DNA from: Amycolatopsis saalfeldensis
GTDB lineage: Bacteria; Actinomycetota; Actinomycetes; Mycobacteriales; Pseudonocardiaceae
Assembly: GCF_900110575.1 (NCBI RefSeq)
Contig: NZ_FOEF01000011.1
Span: 1-64,000 of the forward strand
Direction: 5' to 3'
DNA: 64,000 bases
Shown here: piece after piece, positions 24,316-33,386 of the stretch
How positions within the stretch are numbered: the first letter of the stretch is position 1
How the letters are laid out: every line of letters begins with the position of its first letter
The notes under the pieces: generated by a model
Database searches by the model: none
What the model was told of the DNA's origin: nothing
Seen by the model: only the letters and a program-made list of their open reading frames with translations
Program-made: the position numbers and the translations under genes

Positions 24316-25989
24316 CTATGTGAGCCGCGTCGCTCCGCTGATCCAGCGATCCACGTTGGCCTCGACCGCGGTCAACGGCAGCGCGCCGGCGCCGAGCACG
24401 AGTTCGTGGAAGTCTCGGACGTCGAAGGCGGCACCCAGCGCGCGCTCGGCCCGCTCGCGCAGCAACCACAGCTTGCGCCAGCCGAGCCGGTAGCCGAGGG
24501 CCTGGCCGGGCAGATCGGTCGAATAACGCAGGATCTCGGTGCGGACCTGCCGCGGGGACTCCATGGTCGCGCCGGTCATGTACTCGGCGGCCCGCTCCAA
24601 CGACCAGCCGTACAGGTTCAGCCCGGTGTCCACCACCAGCCGCTGGGCGACCATCCGCTGGTGCTGATACGCCCCGTAACGGTCCCAAGGGTCGGCGTAC
24701 ACCCCCATCTCGAAGCCGAGCGACGCCGCGTATTCGCCCCAGCCTTCGGTGTAAGCCCCGAGGGCCATCGGCGCGACCTGACCGCGGAGCGGGTGCAGGC
24801 TGGTGTCCTCGGCCTGGCGGGCGAGGTGGAAATGGTGTCCTGGCACGAGTTCGTGCAGGATCAGGGCCGCGGCGTTGATCTGCGAACGGGTGTCCAAACC
24901 GGACCCGTTGTACCGGTACCGGCCGACCGGCGTCTGCTGGTTCGGCGGTTCGTAGTAGCCGAAGGACATCCCGGCTTCGAGGGCCGGATCGAGCCGTTCG
25001 ACCTCGTACGGCGCCTTCGGCAGCACGCGGAACCACTGGTCGACAACCGGTTCCACCACCCGGAGATGCCGCCGGTAGGTGGCTTCGACGTCGCCGGGTG
25101 CCGCGGCGTGGAAGCGGGCGTCCGCTTCGAGGACACGCCGGTACGCAAGCTCGTCACCGTCGAATCCCGCTTCCGCGCGTACCTCGGCCATCTGCTCGCC
25201 GAGCTGTGCCACCTGTTCGAGCCCGAGCTGGTGTACTTCCTCAGGCGTGATGGCGAACGTCGCGTTGCTGGCGACCAGGTGCCGGTAGGCCTCCTCCCCA
25301 CCGGGGTACTGGGCCAGGCCGGTTCGGCCGGTCGTCTCCAAGGGCCCGCTCAAGTAGCCGAGGAGCGCGTCGAACTCGGGGAGGATCTCGCCGGCGAGGA
25401 TCTTTTCGGCCCCGTCGGCCAGCTTTCCCCGATCGGCCGGGCCGAGCCGGCGCGGATCCGGCCGGAGCCAGGACCCGGCGCTGTCCCGATGCCCGCGTAC
25501 GGTGGCGATGAAGCCGTCGAGAGCCGCGTGCGGAATACCCCAGCCGCGCTTGCCTTGCGCGGCAAGCTTTTCCCGCGCGACGCGGGCCCAGGCGGCGATG
25601 TCGGAAGCCAGCGAGAGATAGCGGTCGACGTCGGCCGGGCCGGCCGGGGAGAAGGACTGCAGCACCTGATTTCCGTACAGCGCCAGCTCGTACGACTGGT
25701 AGGGCGCCACCGGGAACCGCCACCACCAGCTCTCCTCGGCCATGCTCCAATCCCCGCTGAGATGCTCCAGCAGCGCGAAGGTGTTCCGGTCGTCCGCGGT
25801 CAACCCGGCCGGGTCGACGGCGTCCAGCCGCGCCCGGATCGACCGTCCCACGGCCGCGTCCCGTTGCGCCTCCTCGATCGACCCGTGCGGCAGCCGCTCG
25901 ACCGGAAGCCCGCTGCGAAACGTGTAGTACGGCTGGGTCGCCACCACATGGGCCCAGGCTTCGTCCGCGGCGAGCACCAATGCGGTCAT
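24316..25989 (-). CDS. DUF885 family metallopeptidase
   Basis: A 557-residue DUF885 protein. The zinc motif is seen as LILHELVPGHHFHL, followed about 30 residues later by the glutamate-containing YTEGWGEYAASLG; the long helical N-terminus (PYQSYELALYGNQ, DVDRYLSLASDI) is also characteristic. ATG at 25989 overlaps the stop of the S9 peptidase gene (ATGA). There is no signal peptide, so it is cytoplasmic. DUF885 proteins are putative carboxypeptidase- or oligopeptidase-type enzymes; with the coupled S9 peptidase it should complete degradation of imported peptides. Specificity is not visible. Confidence 0.88.
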   Translation of the reverse strand: MTALVLAADEAWAHVVATQPYYTFRSGLPVERLPHGSIEEAQRDAAVGRSIRARLDAVDPAGLTADDRNTFALLEHLSGDWSMAEESWWWRFPVAPYQSYELALYGNQVLQSFSPAGPADVDRYLSLASDIAAWARVAREKLAAQGKRGWGIPHAALDGFIATVRGHRDSAGSWLRPDPRRLGPADRGKLADGAEKILAGEILPEFDALLGYLSGPLETTGRTGLAQYPGGEEAYRHLVASNATFAITPEEVHQLGLEQVAQLGEQMAEVRAEAGFDGDELAYRRVLEADARFHAAAPGDVEATYRRHLRVVEPVVDQWFRVLPKAPYEVERLDPALEAGMSFGYYEPPNQQTPVGRYRYNGSGLDTRSQINAAALILHELVPGHHFHLARQAEDTSLHPLRGQVAPMALGAYTEGWGEYAASLGFEMGVYADPWDRYGAYQHQRMVAQRLVVDTGLNLYGWSLERAAEYMTGATMESPRQVRTEILRYSTDLPGQALGYRLGWRKLWLLRERAERALGAAFDVRDFHELVLGAGALPLTAVEANVDRWISGATRLT

Positions 25990-28214
25990 CGGATTCCCTC
26001 CTGAAGGTGCGCGCGGAAGAAACCCGCGACTTTGCGCCAGAAATAGGCGTCGTGGACCTCGTCGTAACCATGCATCTGCTCCGGCAGCACCACGAACTCG
26101 TGGTCCTTCCCGGCCCGGATCAACGCCTCGGACATCTTCATCGCGTCGGTCCAGGTGGCGTGGTCGATGCTCCCGCAGACGAGCATGAATTCCGCCTTCA
26201 GTTGTGCCGCGAGGGGATAGACCTCGGCCTTCCGATACGCAGCACGGTCGGTCTGCGGGAAGCCGAGATAACATTCGTAGAGCACCGATGAATAGGGGTC
26301 GAATCCCGGCGCGGAGGACACCGCGGCGGTGTACACGTCGGGGCGTTCGGCGGCCAGCCGGAACGCGGAGTACCCACCCCAGCTGTGCCCGACGACCCCG
26401 ACCTTCGCCGCCGAAAGAAACGGGTGGCGTTCCTTCAGCTGTTGCACGACAGCGGCGTGGTCCGGCACCAGACCACGGGCCCAATCGTGGTATACGACGT
26501 CGTGGAAGGCCTTCGATCGTTCCGGCGTACCCCGGCCGTCGACCACAAAAGTGACGTAGCCGAGCTGCGCCAGCGCGTGGGCCGGGTTGCCGAAATGGCC
26601 GCCGAAAGCATGGGGTGCCACCGCGATCTGCGGGCCGCCGTAAACGTACTCGATCAACGGGTACTGCTTCGTCTCGTCGAAATCCGCCGGGAAGAACAGT
26701 ACGCCCCACAGCTCGGTTTCACCGTCGACGGCAGTGGCCGTGAACTGTCGTGGCGGCGTCCATTCCAGTTCCGAGGTGTCCGCGGCCGAAAGCTCGCAGA
26801 TCACCGTGCCGCCCGCCCGCCGTAATACGCTGCGCGGCGCTTCGGCGGGCGTCGACCACGTGTCGATCAACGATTCGCCGTTCGCCGCGAACATCACTCC
26901 GTGCACGCCGGGTTGTTCCGACAGGAACTCGACCGCGCCACCGGCGAGCGGCACCCGCGCCAGGTGCAGGTCATAGGGCCGGTCCTGGTCGGAATGCGCG
27001 GTGAAATAGGCATAATCGTCGTCGACGCGCTGCACGTAGTCGACCGGCCACTCCCCTTCGGTCAGCTGCCGGAGGAGATTGCCTTCGAGGTCGTAGAGGT
27101 ACAGGTGCTTCCAGCCGGAGCGCTCGGACAGCCAGATCAGCCGGGTGCCGTCGGGGGTGAGGAAGAGGCCGATCTTCTTGCCGTAGTACACATCGTGGTG
27201 AATCCGCAGGAAGGTTTCGCTCTCCTCGCCGAACAACGTCCGGGTCTGCCCCGTCGTCGCGTCGGCCAGCAGCACCTCGGCCCGGCGGCAGTCGCGGCTC
27301 AGCACGAAGACCACCAGAGACGCGCCGTCAGGCAGCCACGCCGCGTGCACCGGGTAGGTGTCGGCAGGGTCGCCGAGGTCGAGCCGCACCGGCGCCCGGC
27401 CGTGGACGTCGAGCACGTGCAGTGTGGTGCGTTCGAGCGGTCGGCCGGCTTGGGCGAAGTACCGATGGACCACCTCGTCCTCCCGCTTGAGGTGGTGGAC
27501 CTGGGGGATCTCGTACACCCCGCGGTTGTCCGCCCGGTACACGGCCAGCCGCGAGCCGTCCGGGGACCAGTTGCACACGTCGAACGCCATCCCCAACACG
27601 GCCAGCTGCGGGTCGACCAGGTCGAAGCGGTAGTCCTGCTCGGGACAGCCGTCGTCGGTCAGCGGCACCGTCCGGCCGTCGGCCACCGAGCGCAGTACGA
27701 CGTTGCCCCCGGCGATGGAGACGAACGCGTCGCCGTCCGGCGAGGCGAGTTCGCGCGCCTTCTGCGGATCGATCAAAGGCGTGCTGCGCAAGAACTCCCG
27801 CGGTGTCCGGCGAACGCTGCCGGCGATTCCGAGGTGGACGTCCAGCGCACGTTCTTCGGGCACCTTGCCGACCGCGCCGCTGTCGAGGTCGACGGTCACC
27901 TGGGCCGAGCCGACCACCGCGGCCAGCGACCGCGGACCGGTGAAGCCGACGTGGTCGAACGGCAGCCCCCGCCCCGCCGGGGTCCGGCCGGTGGCCGTCC
28001 GGACCGCTTCCCGCAGGGCCGCGACGTCGGCGACCAGCGGGCGGCTCTCCCCGGACTCCAGGTCGATCAGCCGGCCGCCGCGCTCTTCCGGTGTGCCGTC
28101 CAGGAAAGCCAATGACTTGCCGTCCGGGGACCAGGCGGGAATGATCGCGCCGCCGGTGACGAAGGCGCCGAGGCCGTTGATGAACCGGTCGAATCCGGCG
28201 TGGCCAGTAGTCAT
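25986..28214 (-). CDS. S9 family prolyl oligopeptidase (DPP-IV-like)
   Basis: A 742-residue serine peptidase: an eight-bladed beta-propeller of WSPDG(S/K)-type repeats through about residue 480, then an alpha/beta-hydrolase domain with nucleophile GHSWGGY (Ser611), an acid in the CGSIDHATW segment and the histidine in EQMHGYDE. ATG at 28214 is preferred for its GGAGGA site; the upstream in-frame ATG has none. It is cytoplasmic and cleaves short peptides, typically after Pro or Ala. It is coupled to the DUF885 peptidase (overlapping stop/start) and follows the MHS transporter gene by 43 bp, which suggests transporter and peptidases form one operon. Confidence 0.92.
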   Translation of the reverse strand: MTTGHAGFDRFINGLGAFVTGGAIIPAWSPDGKSLAFLDGTPEERGGRLIDLESGESRPLVADVAALREAVRTATGRTPAGRGLPFDHVGFTGPRSLAAVVGSAQVTVDLDSGAVGKVPEERALDVHLGIAGSVRRTPREFLRSTPLIDPQKARELASPDGDAFVSIAGGNVVLRSVADGRTVPLTDDGCPEQDYRFDLVDPQLAVLGMAFDVCNWSPDGSRLAVYRADNRGVYEIPQVHHLKREDEVVHRYFAQAGRPLERTTLHVLDVHGRAPVRLDLGDPADTYPVHAAWLPDGASLVVFVLSRDCRRAEVLLADATTGQTRTLFGEESETFLRIHHDVYYGKKIGLFLTPDGTRLIWLSERSGWKHLYLYDLEGNLLRQLTEGEWPVDYVQRVDDDYAYFTAHSDQDRPYDLHLARVPLAGGAVEFLSEQPGVHGVMFAANGESLIDTWSTPAEAPRSVLRRAGGTVICELSAADTSELEWTPPRQFTATAVDGETELWGVLFFPADFDETKQYPLIEYVYGGPQIAVAPHAFGGHFGNPAHALAQLGYVTFVVDGRGTPERSKAFHDVVYHDWARGLVPDHAAVVQQLKERHPFLSAAKVGVVGHSWGGYSAFRLAAERPDVYTAAVSSAPGFDPYSSVLYECYLGFPQTDRAAYRKAEVYPLAAQLKAEFMLVCGSIDHATWTDAMKMSEALIRAGKDHEFVVLPEQMHGYDEVHDAYFWRKVAGFFRAHLQEGIR

Positions 28215-28257
28215 CGAACTGTTCTCCTCCATAGTGAGTCCATAGTGGATACGGGCT

Positions 28258-29568
28258 TCAGCGAAGCAGGTTCGCGCCTCTTGTCTCGGGAATCCGCAGC
28301 AGCAGCGGCAACGCGAGCACGGCCACCACACCGGCGTAGACCGCCGGGGACAGCAGGCTTCCGGTCCCGTCGACCAGCGCCTGGCTGACCAACGGGGCGG
28401 TGCCGCCGAAGATCGCGTACGCGAAGTTGTACGGCAGGGCCATTCCGCTGAACCGGACGTTGGTCGGATACAGCTCCAGCACCGAAATCGCGCCCGCGCT
28501 CAGCAGGCTGACCGCCAGCAGGAGCACCAGCAGGGCGAGCACCACCGCGGCGATGTTGCCGGTCCCGATGAGCAGGTAGGCCGGGACCACGAGCACGATG
28601 GCCGCGACCGCGCCGAGGCGCAGCTGGATCCGGCGCCCGTGCCGGTCGGCCAGCACCGCCAGCGCCAGTCCGACCGGGATGGTCAGGATGTTCGCTGCCG
28701 TCACCAGCCACAGCACCGTGGACGCGGAGAAGCCGGCGGCCTCCGCGAGGTACGTCGGCATGTAGCCGAGGAAGCTGTGCGTGAACAGGCCGAGCACCGC
28801 GAAGTAGGCGAACAGGATCAGCAACGTCCGCCAGTGGCCCCGCACCAGGTCGCGGAACGGCCGGGCCGGCGGGCCGTCCGGCCGGTCGGCCTGCATCGCC
28901 TTGAACACCGGGGTTTCGTCCACCCGCAACCGCAGGACCAGGCCGATCACCGCGATCACGCCGCCGATCAGGAACGGGCCCCGCCAGCCGCCGTTGACGA
29001 AGCCGTCGCCGGTGATCGATTGGAACAGCAGCACAACGCCGGTCGCGCCGATCGCGCCCAGCCAAGTCGACGAGCCGACCAGCGCCAGGTACCAGGCCCG
29101 CCGGTCGTCCGGCGCGTGCTCGATGCTGAACGCCATCGCGCCGGTGTACTCGCCACCGGCCGAAAACCCTTGCAGCAGACGGCAGATCAGCAGCAGGATC
29201 GGCGCGGCCACGCCGAGCTGCGACCAGCCGGGCAGCAGTCCGATCGCGGCGGTCGCCGCCCCCATCAGGACGATCGAGACGCCCAGCGAGGTGCGCCGCC
29301 CCCGCCGGTCCCCGATCCGCCCGAACACGAAGGCGCCCAGCGGCCGGGCCACGAACGCGACGCCGTACACCGCGAACGCGCCGACCAGCCCGCTGATCTT
29401 GTTGCCGGTGGGGAAAAACGCCGCGGCGATCGCCGTGGCGGTGTAGCCGTACAGGGTGAAGTCGAACCATTCGACGAAGTTTCCGACCGAGGAAGCGAGC
29501 ACTACGGTCCGGCGCGACGTTCTCGCCGCCGTGACCGTGGCCGTCGGTAGTGGTGCGGGCTGGTTCAT
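28258..29568 (-). CDS. MHS-family major facilitator transporter
   Basis: A 436-residue transporter with twelve predicted helices. The MHS-type signature is clear: SSVGNFVEWFDFTLYG at about residues 26-41, GRIGDRRGRR in loop 2-3, GFSAGGEYTGA in helix 5, ADRHGRR in the second half and ELYPTNVRFSG before helix 11. MHS proteins are proton symporters for metabolites such as proline/betaine, dicarboxylates, citrate or shikimate. The neighbours (two peptidases, an amine/amino-acid oxidase, PucR) suggest an amino-acid derivative or small peptide as cargo; that is inference. Confidence 0.92.
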   Translation of the reverse strand: MNQPAPLPTATVTAARTSRRTVVLASSVGNFVEWFDFTLYGYTATAIAAAFFPTGNKISGLVGAFAVYGVAFVARPLGAFVFGRIGDRRGRRTSLGVSIVLMGAATAAIGLLPGWSQLGVAAPILLLICRLLQGFSAGGEYTGAMAFSIEHAPDDRRAWYLALVGSSTWLGAIGATGVVLLFQSITGDGFVNGGWRGPFLIGGVIAVIGLVLRLRVDETPVFKAMQADRPDGPPARPFRDLVRGHWRTLLILFAYFAVLGLFTHSFLGYMPTYLAEAAGFSASTVLWLVTAANILTIPVGLALAVLADRHGRRIQLRLGAVAAIVLVVPAYLLIGTGNIAAVVLALLVLLLAVSLLSAGAISVLELYPTNVRFSGMALPYNFAYAIFGGTAPLVSQALVDGTGSLLSPAVYAGVVAVLALPLLLRIPETRGANLLR

Positions 29569-29576
29569 GACACCTC

Positions 29577-29669
29577 CGCGACATCGTGGATCGTTCGATT
29601 CTGGGCACCCGGCCCGCGGGGATCCACCGTTGGATGTCGCGCTTGCCCGGCCGCGGCCGCGACATGTGT
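29577..29669. promoter_or_regulatory. Three CGCGACAT motifs upstream of the MHS transporter
   Basis: CGCGACAT occurs at 29577-29584, in reverse orientation at 29634-29641 and again at 29658-29665, where it continues as CGCGACATGTGT. A copy with 11 of 12 matching bases (CGCGACATCTGT) lies at 32355-32366 upstream of the FAD oxidase gene. Both sets lie within about 110 bp of their gene starts and flank the PucR gene, so they are candidate PucR sites. Confidence 0.45.
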
Positions 29670-29682
29670 CACCCGGTACGGG

Positions 29683-30903
29683 TCAGGCGCCGAACTGGTC
29701 GCGGTACGCGGTGGTGATGGTGCGGAGTTTGAGGCCGAGGTGCAGCATCAGCCGGTCGTCGCCGTTGTCGAAGCTGCAGCCGGTGATCTGCTCGACGCGT
29801 TTGAGCCGCTGGTACAGCGTGGCGCGGTGGATGCGCAGGGAGTCCGCGGTGCGCTGGATGTTGCCGCCGTGGTCGAAGAAGTCGGTGAGGGTGTCGAGCA
29901 GGACGTGGTGGTTGTCCTCCTGCTCCAGCGCCACCAGCGCGGGCACCGGGGAGGTGTCGAGCAGGTCGTCCAGCGGGAGCTTCAACAGCAGTTCGTACGG
30001 GCCCAGCTCACCCCAGCGGGCGAGCTCCCCGATGCTGGGCAGCAGCAGCGCGGCGCGGGCGGCCAGCCCGGCCTGCTGGTAGGAGGTGACGACGGCGTCC
30101 AGCCGGGTGACCGTGCCGCCGAGCCCGAACACGAGCCGCGCGCTGTCGTCGGTGAGGCCGCGGAACCGGGCGGTGATCCGCTCGGCCACGCACTCGACGA
30201 GCGCCCTCGACGGCGGCTGGTGCTGGACCAGCAGGAGCCAGGCGCGCGACCGGTTCGCCACCATCAGCGCGACATCGTCGGCGACCGCGCGGACGCCGTC
30301 CTCGATCGCGGCCTCGAAGGCGACCTGGTGCGGGGCCGAGGTCGGGTGGGTGGTCCGGCAGTGCGCGGCGAGCACGGTGAACTGGGTGCAGTCGTCGCCG
30401 AAGAGCTGCTCGGCCAGCAGATCCTCGATCGCCTGCGTGCGCACGGCGGTGTCGGGCGAGACCAGTTCGCGCAGGATGCCTTCCTGCCGGGCCTTCGACC
30501 GCTCGTGGAGCAACAGCCGCCGGTACAGCATGGTGCCCGCCGCGGCGGCCGCTTCCCCGGCGGCGGCCATCTCGGCCTCGGTGAACGCGCCGTCCTTGTC
30601 GATCAGCCACAGGTAGCCCAGCAGCATGCCGTTGCAGCGGATCGGCGCGCACAGCCGCGGCCGCGCCCCCTCGACGTCGACGACGCCGGGCGCGGTCCAC
30701 CGGGCGATGCCCAGCGCGAAGATCCGGTCGGTGACCGCGGACTCGACCGCCCGGTTGATCACCGAGCTGACCCGCAGCGCGTCCTCGTCGCCGAAGTGCC
30801 GGCTGGCCGCGAGCAGCCGGATCGACGGGTCGTCGATCGCGACCGAACGCCGCAGGCGCTCCGCGAGTTCATCCACTATGGACTGGAGATCGCCGTCGGA
30901 CAT
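29683..30903 (-). CDS. PucR family transcriptional regulator
   Basis: A 406-residue regulator. The C-terminal helix-turn-helix is the PucR type: LLDTLTDFFDHGGNIQRTADSLRIHRATLYQRLKRVEQITG. The middle has the GGDEF-like dimerisation domain of PucR/CdaR proteins (GLGGTVTRLDAVVTSYQQAGLAA), and the N-terminus is a GAF/PAS-like sensor. ATG at 30903 is used because residues beyond it are shadow. PucR-family proteins usually activate catabolic operons for purines, amino acids or polyamines in response to the substrate. Here the targets are probably the MHS/peptidase genes downstream and the FAD oxidase upstream. Confidence 0.9.
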   Translation of the reverse strand: MSDGDLQSIVDELAERLRRSVAIDDPSIRLLAASRHFGDEDALRVSSVINRAVESAVTDRIFALGIARWTAPGVVDVEGARPRLCAPIRCNGMLLGYLWLIDKDGAFTEAEMAAAGEAAAAAGTMLYRRLLLHERSKARQEGILRELVSPDTAVRTQAIEDLLAEQLFGDDCTQFTVLAAHCRTTHPTSAPHQVAFEAAIEDGVRAVADDVALMVANRSRAWLLLVQHQPPSRALVECVAERITARFRGLTDDSARLVFGLGGTVTRLDAVVTSYQQAGLAARAALLLPSIGELARWGELGPYELLLKLPLDDLLDTSPVPALVALEQEDNHHVLLDTLTDFFDHGGNIQRTADSLRIHRATLYQRLKRVEQITGCSFDNGDDRLMLHLGLKLRTITTAYRDQFGA

Positions 30904-30950
30904 GGCACCCCTTCCCGCTCGGCCACCGCCTGCGGTCCACGGTAGACCGC

Positions 30951-32249
30951 TCAGCCCATCACCGTGCCGGAGCTGCCGGCGTTGCGCTCGCGCTTGCGGG
31001 AGAAGGCGCCGAGGTCGACGGCCAAGCCGGTGTGGACACCCTTGTACTGAACGGGCTCGGCGTCGTGGTCGGCGCCCGCCTCGACCTGGTCGATCAGGGC
31101 CGCCATCAGCCGCCCGACCACGGGGGCGTTCTTGAACTGGTTGCCGCTGGTGCCCATCGCGACGTAGAAGCCCGCCAGCGCGGTGCGGTCGTAGATCGGG
31201 GTCCAGTCGTCGGCGGCGTCGTAAACGCCCACCACGCCCCGGGCGCGGTTCGGCACCCGCAGCCCGGGCAGCCGCCGCGCCGCCCGCGTCACCTGCGCTT
31301 CGAACACCGCCATGGTGGGGTTGGGGTTCGCGTCGTCGGGGTCGTCGAGCCACTGCAGCGGGTCGCACTCCGGCTCGGTGCCGCCGATCAGCAGCCCGCC
31401 GCCGACCTCGCCGCGGAAGTACGTGCCCAGGTCGACGTCGGCGACCGAGGGCCCGACTCCGCCGGCCGGGTGGTAACCCTCCGGCGCGAGCACGTGCGCG
31501 ACCTCCTGCCGCAGCGGCCGTACCCCGACGGTGAAGTCCGAGCCGACCCCGGCCAGCGCGTTCAGCTTGCCCGACCACGGGCCCGCGGCGTTCACCACCA
31601 CCGGCGCGGAGATCCTCGAACCGTCGGCGAGCACGACCGTGCCGACTCGGCCGCCGGTGGACTCAATCGCCGTCACCGTGCTGCGGAACCGGAACTCCGC
31701 GCCCTCCGCATCCGCGGCGGCGGCCAGGTTCTGCGCCGCCAGCTGCGGATCGGTGACGTAACCGGCATCGGGGGTGTAGACCCCGCCGAGTGTGCCGGGC
31801 GCATCCGCCCAGAACCGGTCGTCGTCGATCCGGCGAGGCGGCCAGTAGCGGCCCGGGTCCAGGCCCGGCACCCGCTCGACGAGCGTCGCGCTGTCCCATT
31901 CCTCGTACGGCACGCCGACCTGGTCGAACAGCGGCAGCCAGCCGGTCCGCGGGGCCGCGTCGACGTCGAGCATGACCAGGCCGCTGCGTTCGAACCGGGC
32001 CAGGTCGCCGACGTCGTGGCCGAGGTGCTCGCGCCACGAAGCCCAGCAGAAGTGCGCCTCCCACGCGGCCGTCACCCCGGCGAGCGTGGAGAAGTTGTAC
32101 CGCACCACGGCACTGGACGCGCTCGTCGAACCCAGCCCCGCCCCGCCCGCGCGGTCCAGCACGACCACCCGCCGGCCGGCCCTGGCCAGTTCCAGCGCGA
32201 TCGCCGAACCGATCACCCCCGCGCCCACCACCACGGCATCCGCGCTCAT
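30951..32249 (-). CDS. FAD-dependent oxidoreductase (DAO / sarcosine-oxidase type)
   Basis: A 432-residue flavoenzyme of the D-amino-acid oxidase family. Its dinucleotide-binding motif VVVGAGVIGSAIALELARAG is at residues 7-26, followed by VVVLDRAGGAGLGSTSASSAVVR as in sarcosine/glycine oxidases and dehydrogenase-type relatives; VVVNAAGPWSG and the C-terminal FYVAMGTSGNQFKNAPVVG complete the FAD site. ATG at 32249 has a GGGAGG site. It oxidises an amine or amino acid with release of an imine or aldehyde. It lies upstream of PucR on the same strand, 47 bp away. Confidence 0.9.
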   Translation of the reverse strand: MSADAVVVGAGVIGSAIALELARAGRRVVVLDRAGGAGLGSTSASSAVVRYNFSTLAGVTAAWEAHFCWASWREHLGHDVGDLARFERSGLVMLDVDAAPRTGWLPLFDQVGVPYEEWDSATLVERVPGLDPGRYWPPRRIDDDRFWADAPGTLGGVYTPDAGYVTDPQLAAQNLAAAADAEGAEFRFRSTVTAIESTGGRVGTVVLADGSRISAPVVVNAAGPWSGKLNALAGVGSDFTVGVRPLRQEVAHVLAPEGYHPAGGVGPSVADVDLGTYFRGEVGGGLLIGGTEPECDPLQWLDDPDDANPNPTMAVFEAQVTRAARRLPGLRVPNRARGVVGVYDAADDWTPIYDRTALAGFYVAMGTSGNQFKNAPVVGRLMAALIDQVEAGADHDAEPVQYKGVHTGLAVDLGAFSRKRERNAGSSGTVMG

Positions 32250-32373
32250 GGCCACCGTCCTCCCTGCGATCCCCGTGTGCTCACGGACCGCTCCAGTGTC
32301 GTTCGGCGACGCCGGGGGAACAGCCTGCAACCGTCAAATCCGCGACCGGCCGGACGCGACATCTGTAGCCGGT

Positions 32374-33252
32374 TCAGCGTTCGAGGACGTCGTGGATCGC
32401 CTGCAGCACGGCGTCCGGCCGGACCCAGGCCAGGCCGGAGTGCCCGGCATCGGTGATCCGGCGGTTTTCGCCCTGTGGCAAGGCGGCGACGAAATCGTCG
32501 TACAGGCGGTTCTTGCGCTCGTTCCGCTCGGCCATCCCCGGCGGCGTCAGCTCCTCGGCGAACGCGTCGACACCCATCGCGGTCAGGACGATCAGCGGCA
32601 CGTCGGGATCCGGCCCGGCTTCGCGGACCTCGGCGAACAGCGCCCAGAGATTCGACGCTTCCAGCAGCCCGCGGCGGAAGCCGTCCGGGCTCAGGTTCCG
32701 GTCCAGCAGCGCGTCGCGGAGCCCGGCCGGCCAGCCGGCGAACGCGCGCCCGAAGGCCTTCCGGTACAGCTCCCGCATCGCGTCGACCCGGTCGGCCGGG
32801 AACAGGTCGGCGGGGTTCTGCTCCTCGAGCCGCCGGGCCTCTTCCTCGGGCAGGTAGGCGGGCAGGTTCTCGTGGGTGGGGTCGAGCAGCACCAGACCGG
32901 CCACCGCCTCGGGAAACCGTTTGGCGTAATGGCGCGCGTACAGCCCGCCCAGCGAGTGCCCGACCAGGACGAAGGGGCCGTTCACGTCGGCGGCCCGCAG
33001 CAGTTCCCGCAGGTCGTCGGTGACCTGGGTGCCGGTGCGCGGCAGCGGCACCGGGTCGCTCCAGCCGGTGCCGAGCCGGTCGTACCGCACACTCGTGGTG
33101 AATTCGGCGACCCGCTCGTGCAAGCTCCAGTAGTGCAGGCCGTACATGCCGCCGCCGGCCAGGAACACCACCGCCGGGCCGCCCGCGCCGGCGCGGTGCA
33201 GCACCAGCTGCCCGTCCGGCACCGGATAACGGTCCCCCTCGAACACGGTCAC
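32374..33252 (-). CDS. Alpha/beta hydrolase
   Basis: A 292-residue hydrolase of the canonical alpha/beta fold: oxyanion region VVFLAGGGMYG, nucleophile elbow GHSLGG near residue 100, DPTHE after it, and a histidine in TDAGHSGLAW near the C-terminus. A helical cap domain of about 90 residues sits in between. Two GTG codons compete as start (33252 and 33246); GAGAGGAG is better placed for the second, which would shorten the protein by two residues. There is no signal peptide. It is divergent from the gamma-glutamyltransferase-like gene. The substrate (ester, amide or lactone) is unknown. Confidence 0.87.
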   Translation of the reverse strand: MTVFEGDRYPVPDGQLVLHRAGAGGPAVVFLAGGGMYGLHYWSLHERVAEFTTSVRYDRLGTGWSDPVPLPRTGTQVTDDLRELLRAADVNGPFVLVGHSLGGLYARHYAKRFPEAVAGLVLLDPTHENLPAYLPEEEARRLEEQNPADLFPADRVDAMRELYRKAFGRAFAGWPAGLRDALLDRNLSPDGFRRGLLEASNLWALFAEVREAGPDPDVPLIVLTAMGVDAFAEELTPPGMAERNERKNRLYDDFVAALPQGENRRITDAGHSGLAWVRPDAVLQAIHDVLER

Positions 33253-33386
33253 TCCTCTCGTCGGGAGCCTCAGTCTTGACGATCGTCGATACGGCCGCAG
33301 TCAATTCGCGACAGTCACCCACAGACCGCGGCCCCGGCCGGGCGAAGACTGGAGGCCGTCCGTCATTCGCCGCACCGAGGAGGAAC

